64,000 nucleotides of DNA, taken from positions 124,001 to 188,000 of the forward strand of contig JBQMRO010000042.1 of NCBI GenBank assembly GCA_052174475.1. Reading direction: 5' to 3'. Below the pieces are notes generated by a model. It searched no databases. It saw nothing but the letters and a program-made list of their open reading frames with translations, and had not been told where the DNA came from. The DNA is from Arsenophonus sp052174475 (GTDB lineage Bacteria > Pseudomonadota > Gammaproteobacteria > Enterobacterales > Enterobacteriaceae). Position 1 is the first letter of the stretch; the number at the start of each line of letters is the position of its first letter. The position numbers and the translations under genes are program-made. Below are positions 41,135 to 51,261 of this stretch, piece after piece.

Positions 41135-42185
41135 ATGGTAGACAAAGAAAACTATAGAATTAGTCGATAAAGATACAGAAAATTTAGCTTGAAGTACTAA
41201 ACCCTACGTTGTGGTAAATGTAGTTGATGTCCAAGAATTAGGTTATAAATATTATTTTATCTACAATCCTAGTTTTATCTCAACCGTATACTGTGAGCTG
41301 AAATTACCTATATAGGAAGTAAAGGTATTTCTTTTTACACTATAGAAAATCTATTGATCAATTAGCTACTAATTTTATTTATTTAGGAGTTTGTTATATA
41401 CTTCTGTACTCTAAAAAAACCTTCATAAACGACTATTAGAACTTTAAAAATTGTTACTAAACATACAGGTGAGCCGTAATCAAATTACTTAGCTTTTGTA
41501 AGGTTTTCCCGTCGCGATTCTCATAAAATAACAAGCCTTATGTACTGTAACTGATGTATTGCTGCTTTTCTATTACGATCATTTAATGTTAATAACCTGC
41601 GTTATCGTAAAATAATAGCATTTAGCTTATTATAAAAATGTCTGCTGTTGCAGCAATGTATTACAAAAAAAATTTTGTTTGTTAACTTTTTATTTACTTG
41701 CAAAATTCTCTCGCTTATTCAGGGAATTTCTTTATATAATATTTCTATACCTTTCGTAGAAATTATATCAGGTTAATCTAATCATTGAGCAGGCTATGGA
41801 TCGAATTTTATTCAGTATGTTACTTATGAACAAATCCCTTAACTTTAATAGTAAAAGCAGTTAGCTCTTCTGGTACTAATACAATTGCTTATATTGCTAC
41901 TGGAATTTCCTTTCATTTGGTGGGTGAAAAGGTCACTTCAGTTCATGATGGTAGCAATAAAGCCTGTTTATGTACGATAGAAGATATTTAAATTGTAGAA
42001 AATATTTTTAAATTTATTAAACAAGAAAAATAAAGATGATCATTTCCATTTGATGGAAATTAGCTATCGGGTTTATAAAAATTATAATCCCCGTGACAGT
42101 TAATGAAATAGGATCTGCGACAAAGTACTTAAAAGAACTTAAATTAAATAATAATATATCAACAAAGTTCCTAAGAACTTAGCAT
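41135..42185 (+). pseudogene. gltA: gltA pseudogene (citrate synthase)
   Basis: Read across frames the region follows citrate synthase (427 aa in E. coli): start MVDKE...TIELVDKDTENLA, then FIYNPSFISTVYCE, a block equivalent to GFPIDQLATDSNYLEVCYILL (here IDQLATNFIYLGVCYILL, about 41355-41405), RDSH, LFYYDHLMLIT, the EQAMDRILF segment (41790-41812), and near the end FHLMEISYRVYKNYNPRD, matching FRLMGFGHRVYKNYDPRA with the active-site histidine lost. The last ~100 codons are missing. Entry to the TCA cycle by this enzyme is therefore gone, unless a second synthase exists elsewhere. Confidence 0.9.
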
Positions 42186-42571
42186 ATAGATAGTTATCAA
42201 TAACCATTCTCATTGAGAAAAACTTTATCAAATAGAGATTTTTTTCTATCATTTCTTTAAAAGCAATAGAGACGCCAACACAATAACTATTTTTATGGTT
42301 ATTTTTCTTTTATTCATATAAATTGGTTGGATTTCTCACTGTAATAAAATGCATAATGAAGAATCAAAGATCGCGCGATGCGCTCTTCAATTTTATACCG
42401 GCTATAAACAAAAATTTCATAATAATTTAATAAAATTAGTTAGTTAATTTTGATAATTAACTTATATCCTACAATTTTATTGTGCATAAATAACTATAAT
42501 GTTGCGTGCAAGATGCTGAAAACCTACTATTTAATACTTTTTACATAGCTTGGTATTCATCTTTAAATGAA
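42186..42571. other. spacer downstream of ybgI
   Basis: AT-rich region between the truncated gltA remnant and the ybgI stop; no gene recognised. Confidence 0.4.
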
Positions 42572-43315
42572 CTAAGCAGGATTAGGTATATCGATAAAAG
42601 TTACCTCAAATTCATAATCTTTTTGCAGCCACTCACCTAACACTTTAATGCCAAATCGTTCCGTTGCATGATGACCTGCAGCATAAAAATGAATTTTCAT
42701 TTCTCTGGCAATATGGATAGTTTGTTCAGAAACCTCACCGGTAACAAAAGCATCAACGTTAGCCTCTGCTGCTTGTTGAATAAAACTCTGTCCACCACCA
42801 GTACACCAGGCAATAGTACTGATTTCTTTTGGTCCATTATCACCACAATACAAAGGTTGACGGGCTAATTTATTAGTTAAACATGACATTAAATCATCAG
42901 CAGTTATCGGTTGAACAAACTTACCTTTTGGTAATAAAGGTGTAATAAGCTCTTCAATATCAACCTTCATAATATTTCCCAACTGTGCATTATTACCCAT
43001 AATAGGATGAGCATCAAGAGGTAAATGATAACTATAAAGATTAATGTCATTACAAAGCAATGTCTTTAATCGCTTACGCTTCATATTAAGAATAACACTA
43101 GCTTCATTTTTCCAAAAATAACCATGATGAACAATAATTGCATCTGCAGCTAATTTTACCGCTTCATTAAGTAATGCTTGCGATGCAGTCACACCTGTTA
43201 TTATTTTTTTTACCTCTGAACGCCCTTCCACTTGAAGCCCATTTGGTGAATAATCCTGATATTGATAAACATTCAAGTGGGTATTAATTAATTTTTCTAA
43301 TTCAATATTATGCAT
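42572..43315 (-). CDS. ybgI: NIF3-family dinuclear metal-binding protein YbgI
   Basis: 247 aa, exactly the length of E. coli YbgI, a toroidal hexamer with a di-metal site and sometimes described as a metal-dependent hydrolase; its physiological role is unclear (a link to DNA repair or salvage has been proposed). Metal ligands are visible: VHHGYFWK near residue 63, LPLDAHP near 100, and GHHATERFG near 215-220. Also YSPNGLQVEGR and AWCTGGGQSFI. Ends VTFIDIPNPA as in E. coli. Intact although both flanking loci, gltA and kdp, are dead. Confidence 0.95.
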   Translation of the reverse strand: MHNIELEKLINTHLNVYQYQDYSPNGLQVEGRSEVKKIITGVTASQALLNEAVKLAADAIIVHHGYFWKNEASVILNMKRKRLKTLLCNDINLYSYHLPLDAHPIMGNNAQLGNIMKVDIEELITPLLPKGKFVQPITADDLMSCLTNKLARQPLYCGDNGPKEISTIAWCTGGGQSFIQQAAEANVDAFVTGEVSEQTIHIAREMKIHFYAAGHHATERFGIKVLGEWLQKDYEFEVTFIDIPNPA

Positions 43316-43922
43316 TAGTTACTATCATCCTTTTTGTAAAACTGTTCTATTTTATTAAAAATTAAACTTGAAATATATTTCACAGCGGTTTAAACCAAAA
43401 ACACCCTATTATAACAAGTAATAGGACGTTTTGTTTTTTTAATTAATTATTTCATTAATTACGTAGATTCAGCGATGGGCAAAAATAAATTTATAATTAA
43501 TTTTTAGCCAACTATGATGTAGGTAACTATAAAAAAGGGAGATATGATCACGTGGAAAATTATAACAGGAAAAACTATTATTCCTAATAATGAAAGACCA
43601 ACACGATGCAAGAAAATTTAATTTTAATGGTATTGACTATCTCAGATATAAAGATCCTCCTTATAAAGTTATTAATTAATATATTCTGTAATGGATAAAT
43701 TTTTTTGCTAATAAAAGCGAGCATTACTACTCATCAGATCATTTTTATTGCAATAAATAAAATAATATTAATTAATAATTGTTTATTAACGATAAAATAT
43801 CGATAACAGTAATAAATTACAAATTATTATATTGGTATTTTTTACTCTATGGTAGACTTTTTATTAGATTATTTATATCGAAAGACTTAAATTTTGTACA
43901 TAAAATCACGAGGAAAGAAACT
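43316..43922. other. spacer between ybgI and kdpF, no gene recognised
   Basis: About 600 AT-rich bases. In E. coli genes such as phr and dtpD lie between ybgI and kdp; I cannot recognise remnants of either here. The ybgI promoter must be at the left, a kdp promoter at the right. Confidence 0.45.
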
Positions 43923-44013
43923 ATGTTTATTTTTTAGTATCACATGGATCATTATAATTGAAATATTATTTCTCTATTTGATTTATGCGCTTATTTATGC
44001 GGAAGGTTTTTAA
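43923..44013 (+). pseudogene. kdpF: kdpF remnant, one extra T in a T-run
   Basis: KdpF is a 29-residue membrane peptide stabilising the KdpFABC potassium pump. A ribosome site GAGGAAAG is followed by ATG at 43923. The frame stops after four codons (ATG TTT ATT TTT TAG). If the run of six T at 43930-43935 had five, the frame would give MFIFSITWIIIIEIL and then FLYLIYALIYAEGF, exactly 29 residues ending like E. coli KdpF (GYLVYALINAEAF). The stop TAA abuts the kdpA ATG, the usual coupling. Confidence 0.8.
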
Positions 44014-45365
44014 ATGGTGAGCAGTGCTCTATTAATTACTAGTTTTTACTTCTCCTTTTTCTTGTCGCTAAATTTGTAGAAATTATATAATTTCGTTAAT
44101 TAAAAGTAATTTACTGATATGATTTTTTAAAATGGAATCCAGTTTATGGAATTGCTATTGCTTTCGTAAATCCGTCGGTGAAATCCATAAAATATATTGG
44201 CGACAGCACCTTATGTGCTGGCATCCAATGTTATTGGTGGCATATTTCACTATTAATTAATCAAAAATTTACTGCTTAATCCATAAAAATTTATTAATAT
44301 AAATTGGGATTTTCCATTTAAAACATGATTAATTTTATTTCCATCCTAACTAGGATGGCTGTAGTGGTTAAAATACTTTAAGTTATTTTAGTTAAAGTAA
44401 CAGTTTAATTGTACAGAATTTCTTATCTGTTGCTACCGGTATTGTGATATCCTTCGTCTTGATAGACGCCTTTACAACTTAAATGGTTAAAGCTAGGTGT
44501 AACGCTTTGAACAGATATTGCTTCTATTACACTTTATCTTTTTACTACTACTGGTGATTATTTTTAACTTATTTTTGTTAGATAAAAGCTATTACAAAAT
44601 TTTCACCACACCTAACAGGTAAAAACATTACAAAATCAAAACTAAATTATTCCGCAATTAGGAATAGACCCCGTCGCTTCATAGGAAGTCATCAAATTAT
44701 TTGGGCACTATAATTGCTATGGATTTTTTTTCAAAATTCCGGGTATCCTTTTAAAATTCTACCGCGCTAATCATTTTTATATGATTGTCATTCTTTAAAT
44801 TCACATTGCACTTTGTTTTGTATTTTGCCGCGTAGTCGGTGATAGTTGGCAAGGTATAATTATTAATTTTGATAATAGAGATTATTTTCACTATTGCAAT
44901 TGCTATTTATACAAAAATATAAAATAACTCATAATTGATGCCATAAGATGTTAACAGTTATATTAATTTAGAAGGTAAAGTAAAGAAAGTTACTTTAAAA
45001 TTTTAAATTTGGTATTTAACCATGTTATTATAACCACATCTTATGTGCTACAGTAAATATCATGCATAATTATTTTATTGTATTAGAGGAAGATGATTTC
45101 AATGTGAAATATGAAATTTAGTGAAGTGATATTTAATAGCATAGATTCTCGAGGATAATCTGACATACTATCATTTTTATGATAACTATTTTCTGTTGGT
45201 TTAATGATCGGCCTAACGCCTAAATATTTAGAAGAAAATTAAAATTTAGAAAACGAAGTTATCTACTATTGCTATTTTAATTACCTCCATACTTTAAGGT
45301 TATTAGGCGTTACTATTTTCCGGAAAATAATATGGTTTTTTTAATAATTCAGGTTTAACTTTAAA
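44014..45365 (+). pseudogene. kdpA: kdpA pseudogene, N-terminal three quarters
   Basis: KdpA is the potassium-channel-like subunit of the Kdp ATPase. Islands in order: MVSSALLITSFYFSFFLSL (start), NPVYGIAIAF region, FLSVATGIVISFVLIDAFTT ([20 protein letters not shown] in E. coli), IGIDPVAS*EVIKLFG (MGPVASQEAIKMLG), ALCFVFCRVVGDSWQG (ALCFAFGEVMGDRRQG), and SVGLMIGLTPKYLEEN (IAGLMIGRTPEYLGKK). Frameshifts and stops throughout. At 45365 it is interrupted by an IS481/IS91 cluster; its C-terminus reappears at 48930. Confidence 0.9.
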
Positions 45366-45369
45366 TTAA

Positions 45370-45554
45370 TCTTTTTCATATTTTATAATAGAACTTTATT
45401 ACTCAATATTGATTAGATGATTCCTGATTACACAATTAATATAATTGATGCAGAGTGATCTCAAAATCTTAATAAGGATAGGTTCGCAGCACATCCTCCA
45501 TACGTCCATTAAATTGCTCGATTATAACATTTATTTGAAAATCTATCGCATACT
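45370..45554 (-). mobile_element. IS481-family fragment, copy D (3' end)
   Basis: TATAATAGAACTTTATTACTCAATATTGATTAGATGATTCC and GATTACACAATTAATATAATTGATGCAGAGTGATCTCAAAATCTT are the antisense of the IS481 C-terminal region; CGTCCATTAAATTGCTCGATTAT is antisense to the NGxIERFNGR motif. As at copy C it directly adjoins an IS91-like element in the same orientation. Confidence 0.72.
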
Positions 45555-47330
45555 AAAAGTTGGTGTTAATGGTTAGAAAACTGAATCGCTATTTAAGAGA
45601 ATAGCGAAAAGTACCCCTTATTCCTAATAAGGAGATAGAAGTAATTTACTTAGGTAAATTGTAAGTTAAAATTTCATTGGAGTGCATATTCTTTGACCTA
45701 ATGCACTAATTTTAAATATATTAACTCTAGGTTAATGTTAATAATCCTCATTTTTCTATTTTTTCATTCTTTTGATAACAATTCCATTTTCTGCTTCCCA
45801 ATCTGAACATCAATAAAATACCCTATTCTCACAGAGAATACATTTGTGTAGATATCTAGATTTGTGCGCATAAATTCCTTTCATCATAAGGGCGAAACCG
45901 CAATTTTTTGCGAGCCGTTATTTTCAATACTGTTTTACACCTTTGGAAAGGTATGCCTTATTTACGATTCAACAAGAAACTATAGTAATGAGTTATCTTA
46001 AGATACCTCGCCAGGGAATATGGCTAATATAGTATTAAATCATTTTCCCCTCTATTAGGATCTTCTACGATATCTACATAGTCAACTGGTTATAGTAATG
46101 ATGTACAACCACTTCATTTAAGTAATATCATAGTTTTAATGTGAATACTAGAGTTAAGGTACTGCTAAAGCTATTTTACAGGATAGCAGAATGCCTATTT
46201 CATCTTTTTATAAAAGTGTACTTTTCAGTAATTCTTTTCCTTTCTCGCACTTGTGTCTTCAGATAATGCTGCCACTGCTTCTATAATGCGGATATGTCAT
46301 CAACCAAGGAAAAGAACCCTATTGAAATTTATGAGGTCATCTCTGTGACATATCACATGGATGATAGCGCCTAGCCAGATTTTTTGCCGTTCTTTTTTTT
46401 GAAGAACAGCTCACGCTATAAAGTATAGTTTTATATCTAGACCGACATAAGTGACGGAGACATGAGTATGGGGGATGTTAATTAAGTTGTCGATCATAAG
46501 TATTCAAGGCGTAGAAGATGCTAATTTTTGACATTCTATTTGCATGCAACACTGTAGTATAGTGAAAGGTGTTTCCGGCGAGAAGCAGGGTGTTGAGTAG
46601 TGAGTAGTAATTAGTTTTTTTAAAAAAGACCAAAGAAGATGGGTATAGTGAAATTATATATTATTAATCGCAGTATGGTAAAGTATAAACTTACTATGAT
46701 AACCATTGCTCGATAGCTTTAAAACTGCATGAACTGCAGGTTTTTTTAACTTATAACTTTATTATAAAAACAGCACTAGGAATATTCAGGAGAGACGAAG
46801 CAGTATAGTGTCCAGACACTAAATAGAACAAGTTCTGCAGACAAGGATTCGTTTGATAGATATACGGATTTATGAGTTGACACTTTTATCGTATTTTTCA
46901 AGAAACTTATTCCAGCCTTTCATTAATGGTGAAAGGCAGTTTAGTTTAGTTTAGTTTAGTTTAGTTTAGTTTAGTTTAGTGGTATACATTTAGCTAAATT
47001 AGCCTCTGGGTATTTTACCAGAGAAATAGAAATAGTTATCTTGTCCGCATTTCGTCATATCTATTAGCCAGTTATATTTTGTTTATTTTAGTAAAACAAA
47101 GGAGATGTGCATTATCCTTAGTCCTCTATAGGTGATGAATTCATCTGGAATTATAATATCACTCATTATCCTCAATGCAGAGTTATATTCAGCATCATCT
47201 CTTGGATTTAGCGTTCTCAAAAATCCTGGATAATCGTGACTAGAAACGAAGATAATACTTGCGTGTTGAGAAAAAAATTGGAGTCGAATCAGATGCATTT
47301 TTGTATAGCCCATTTAATGGTATCATAAAA
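45555..47330 (-). mobile_element. IS91/ISCR-family element, copy 2, dead
   Basis: Homologous to 33241-34925 along its length, and extends further on the N-terminal side. Minus-strand islands: HYYSFLLNRK...KVLKITARKK...ALMMKGIYAHKS near 45860-45995, matching the RYYGFLSNRK...LEMTARKKPE...AVLMKG block of IS91-like transposases; a KKSG-containing segment near 46390. An N-terminal frame at 47083-47313 reads PGFLRTLNPRDDAEYNSALRI; I could not place this part in a known domain. Contains a TTTAG microsatellite. No intact transposase. Confidence 0.7.
46938..46981. repeat. pentanucleotide microsatellite (TTTAG)n
   Basis: The unit TTTAG is repeated about eight to nine times without error. The homologous position in the other IS91-like copy (near 34645) has a single unit (GCAGTTTAGTTTTAAAG), so the array expanded here. 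Confidence 0.95.
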
Positions 47331-47399
47331 AACTTAATCAGTCTGCCCTTATTAATTTTAGATAAAAATCATAAAGCGCTTTGGGTAAATAGGCTGTGT

Positions 47400-48875
47400 A
47401 ACACTTGAAGTTGAGTGCTCTTTTTCTAATTTATCCGGCATCTTCTTTTTTTAGAAGATTTATTTTAAATCATCTGGATAAATTCCTAAAAAATTAATAT
47501 ATATCGCAGAATATAAAACAGTACTCATATCATGAAGATGCAAAAGCAATGTAGTCAGGCTGCTTACGTCATAGGATACTACGTTTTATACTAAAGTTTT
47601 CTGCACAAATAGTTAAATTTCCGTTTTTTACGATTGAACATTTTCCTAGAACAAAAATGATCTGTAAATTCTTTGCCATTTTCATAGATACCGAATAAGC
47701 TATGGAATATACTTAGTTAAGATTACGTAAAAAGCGTTGAGTATTGGCTGTAGGTTTTTAGCCTTGTAAAAACGGATAAAATTCATTGAGTGTGGCTGGA
47801 TCCTATGCCTATAAAAATAACATTATTAATTTTCGTTTGCATTTACGGAATATAGTTAAGAACTACGTACAAATAATTATGTTCATAATTTTTAAATGCT
47901 TTATGCTTCGGATTTTTAGCTCTATCCAATCCATAGGATAACTTTTTATCGATGATAAACTAAAGAAAACGGCTAACACACTATACATTAAACTCTTTAA
48001 AATCTTATCGCTCATATAAGCCTGCCAATCTCGAGTGATTAAGAACACGATTCGTTCTTTTCTTTTAATCTTTCTCTCCTGCCTTTTCTAACTTTCTTAT
48101 GTAAGAAATAATACTTCCTTTAAAGGATTCAGGAAAATTATTTCGTTAACTTAAAAATATTACTTAGTGTATTTTATGTTGCCTATCGCCGCTAAAACAA
48201 GAAAATAGTTACGCTATCTAAACGTTGTTTTCAAATGAATATGTATTTGTTTTCCTTACTCCCGTAAAATTACACTATTCAATGTACATTACAGATAACT
48301 AAATCATTTTTATCCTTGTGATTTTTTTTCAGAAAAACATCCAGTAAGATTGTTAAATCTTTCCTGTAATCATGGATTTTGCAACGATATCGTTGTAACC
48401 CTAAATAAATGTCACCAGCGAATAAAATTTCAGTCTGATAATATGGGTAGGATAAAATGATTTAAATTATTTTAATGGATTAATCAACATTATCTAATAG
48501 ATTGTTACCGAACTAACTAATGAGATACAACTTTATGTTAGTATGGATTGAAGAAAGATTCATATAGCTGTATGAATATTTGTTTTTTATGGCAACCGCT
48601 GTAGAAAAACCTTTTATACAGTATATTAGGTTTCCTAGCAATAACCTTTATTAGCATATTCGATCATCAACATTATCTCATTTTCGATCTTTAGTAATAG
48701 TAAGTTCGGATATCCTATAACGATTAGCTAAAGTAACTGCAGGTTTTGCTGTCCCTAAGGAGGATTTAAATTTTAAGTGTTATAGTTACCTTATAATCGA
48801 GCTTCATCATCATGATACATTTTGTTCTCATTTATGTTACTCAAGTAACCCCTATTGAATGAATAGGGGTTGCGC
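47400..48875 (-). mobile_element. IS481-family element, copy E, with repeat Z inside
   Basis: Reading leftwards from 48875: a 5' hairpin (48847-48871), an N-terminal region whose VTLANRYRISELTITK and DNVDDRI segments match other copies (48660-48780), then about 650 bases of repeat Z (47950-48620), then KHKAFKNYE-like sequence (47865-47910) and a catalytic block with GIYENGKEFTDHF (47645-47690). The part left of 47600 is not clearly assigned. Dead in all frames. Confidence 0.65.
47950..48620 (-). repeat. unnamed dispersed repeat Z, copy 3
   Basis: Reverse of the repeat at 9540-10083, with the same order of landmarks: GATGCATT-type end, CCTTTAAAGGATTCAGG, ATTACAGATAACTAAATCATTTT, AATACAACTTTATGTTAGTATGG, and GAAAAACCTTTTATACAGTATATTAGGTTT. 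It also contains a 61-codon minus-strand frame (47863-48048) of unknown identity. Appears inserted in IS481 copy E. Confidence 0.55.
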
Positions 48876-48929
48876 GCAACTAGGATCTATATAATGGTCT
48901 AATACCAAATAATTAAGAACAGCACTAGC

Positions 48930-49315
48930 ACTTCTCTTACCGAAGAGTTAAGAAGTATTATTTTAAATCTTAAAGTTCATAGGTTTAGTGAAGTTATTTA
49001 TACGTTTTTCTTAACTGTAAATAATAATAACAGCACTTTTGTAGGATTAAATAGCAATATTTATTCTATAAAGTTATACTGAATATTGTAATGTTTGTTA
49101 GTCGTTTTTCCTTAATCGCTACAGTAATAGCTATTGCTGATATTATAGTAGTGAAAAAGAGTCAGAATAAAAGATTTGGCACATTACCAAGTTATTGTTT
49201 ACTTTTTATTGCCTTGTAAGCCTAACTGTTTTTATTAGTAGTGCACTCACTTTTAAGTTTGCTCTAGCAAACCTGGGCTGATTGCTGAACATTTATAACT
49301 TTGGTATTTCGCGTA
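48930..49315 (+). pseudogene. kdpA: kdpA pseudogene, C-terminal part
   Basis: Continues kdpA beyond the IS cluster: HRFSEVIYTFFLTVNNNNSTFVGLNSN matches [27 protein letters not shown] of the third selectivity-filter repeat, followed by MFVSRFSLIATVIAIA-type sequence (49090-49140; MFVGRFGVIIPVMAIA) and KRFGTLPSYCLLFIAL (49165-49215; GTLPTHGPLFVGLL). Stops and frameshifts are present. The kdpB start follows at 49331. Confidence 0.87.
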
Positions 49316-49330
49316 TATAAAGGAATATAA

Positions 49331-51260
49331 ATGAAAAAATGTTAGCCTATTGTTTAATAGTAAATTGATTAAAGAGAGTTATTAGTAAATCTGGTGTATG
49401 TTAATCATGTCTGATCTGATGCTTCATAAATTTATTTCCATCCTTAAATTAGGCGTTGTTTATCATCAGGGTCAATAAGTTAAATCCCTAAGACTGTTCC
49501 AGCTTTTTTGAGAAGCTATAAGCAGATTAAATTTCATTGAAAAGATTGCTTTTTGAACTGCAGCGCTTTATGCATCAACTTCATAGCCTCAGTTCTCGCA
49601 AAAGCCGATTGAAAATCGGCTTCGTCGTTCTTATGATGCCCAGTGCGATGACGAAAAGGCATAGAATGTCAGCAACTTTTCTGATCTTTTCTAGCTTTTT
49701 ATCGCCGCAGAGGATACTTCGTTAAAAATCTTACCAATAAACTATCAAAAGCTTTATTAGCGATATCACAGCTCTATGCTAGCCAGACCTTAACACTTCT
49801 CACTCTTAACTTTTAGTTACATGCTTTTTGGGATAAAAGCGGCACATGAGCTATTTGTGTACCCAACAGTGTTGATGCTACATATCCGAGAATATCTTTG
49901 CTATTGTACTCAAAATTAATGGCACCACGTCTCTTCCATAGTAATCTTAAGAGATGCGATTAAACTATCTACTCATAGGGTATTAGTAGTTAACTACAGT
50001 TCGCTTCTGACTCTTGATAAGCATATTTAATGAGAATTCCTTTCTTACATCTATTCTCAGTGACGCCAATAATGAGCAGTAGAGAAAGGTAATCAGCGCC
50101 CTGAGAAAACGGTTATGCCATCACCTAAGAAATAAACGTAACGCATATCGTTTAAATCATGTAAGGCCTCATCATTGCCTCTGTATTCAAATCATCGCTG
50201 TTTTAATCTTCTGATGATACCATACCTCAGAAGAGAGCTATGCTTTTTACCGAGAACCGCCAATAGCTTCATAAAATCATCGGTGGGTTTATCTCGTAAG
50301 TACAAAGCCATGATAACAACTCTTCACCGTTTTTGTACGCTTTAGATAAAGTGCAGCAAGAAGTTTTAGAAACGTATTCATTTTCGCTATAATCCCCTAT
50401 TTTAATCTTAGGCATTTTAATCTCAACATCACCAATACCAGTGTTTACATAATTCGCTCTAGCAAAAACCGTTACGATCAACGACATTGACACGCCCACG
50501 CCGACAAGGTAGCATTGAGGATGTTATTACAGCATTATTTCTAGTCTACGTCAGTCTCAACAGCAACACCTATCAGCTCCCTGTCAGCATTTCAAATAAG
50601 TTCATATAAGGGATTACAGATAATGTTTAGTTTCACAAATACTTGTAAAGATAAGCTTTTCATGGTATATTATTTATCTGTTATTGAGATCATCTATGAA
50701 ATCAAATATGTAGGATACGCTAGCATCTTTAAAATCCCATGCACCAGAAATAAGTATAACTCTCTACCAAGAGTTATTTGATGCTATCAAATATATGCTC
50801 CGAAAATTTCGTAGTGCAATCCAGTTGTAGTTATGTTTATCATTTATATCGGTAGTAAAATAATACTATTATATTGGCTTTATGAGTTATTCACGCTATT
50901 AGTTGACAATAATTTCCTATTTACCGGCATAAATGCTGTTTGATTATAGTTTACCGTTCTATTTGCTAATTTTACGAAAATGCTGGTTGAAAGGCGCAAT
51001 AAAGTGCAGAAAGCATAGCTAGCTAAAGATATTAAAATAAACCATTACTACTTGCTTAGTAATGGCAGATTATCAAGCGGAAAAAGAAAAGTTAACTTTT
51101 ATCAAATAAAATAAAGAAATATCGTACTAGTTACGGTGAGTAAAGTTATTCCTTACCTATGGTAAGGAACTTGAAGGTGCAGCTTACGTTGATGAGAGTG
51201 CCATTACCGTAAATCAGGTCCAGTTATTTAGGTGTTTAGTCCAAGATTATTATTTCCTGA
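49331..51260 (+). pseudogene. kdpB: kdpB pseudogene, N-terminal part, split by IS256
   Basis: KdpB is the P-type ATPase subunit of the Kdp pump. A first piece (49331-49375) reads M-K-N-V/S-LLFNSKLIKE, like the E. coli start [20 protein letters not shown]. IS256 copy 10 follows (49376-50763). The gene resumes with NPVVVMFIIYIGS (50818-50860; NPVMFIVWIGS), TVLFANFTKMLVERRNKVQKA (50950-51015; [20 protein letters not shown]), IVLVTVSKVIPYLW (51125-51165; IVLVEAGDIIPCDG) and EGAAYVDESAITVNQV (51175-51220; GGASVDESAITGES). It ends at IS481 copy F. The catalytic DKTGT region, kdpC and kdpD are absent. Confidence 0.88.
49376..50763 (-). mobile_element. IS256-family element, copy 10, full length, dead
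   Basis: Best-delimited copy, because kdpB coding sequence flanks it on both sides. Left end GAGTTATTAGTAAATCTGG, right end AGAAATAAGTATAACTC: imperfect inverted repeats sharing GAGTTAT. Length about 1388 bases. Minus-strand island GIGDVEIKMPKIKIGDYSENEYVSKTSC (50360-50450) matches the IGDxxVKxPKVRDRSGxGIxFNS segment. No clean target duplication is visible. Confidence 0.88.
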
Positions 51261-51261
51261 C

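Noticed and set aside
45870..46110. A DPNR-containing stretch on the minus strand reminiscent of ribosomal protein L2
   Set aside because: The wider context and the homologous copy at 33.7 kb fit an IS91-like transposase; the resemblance is chance.
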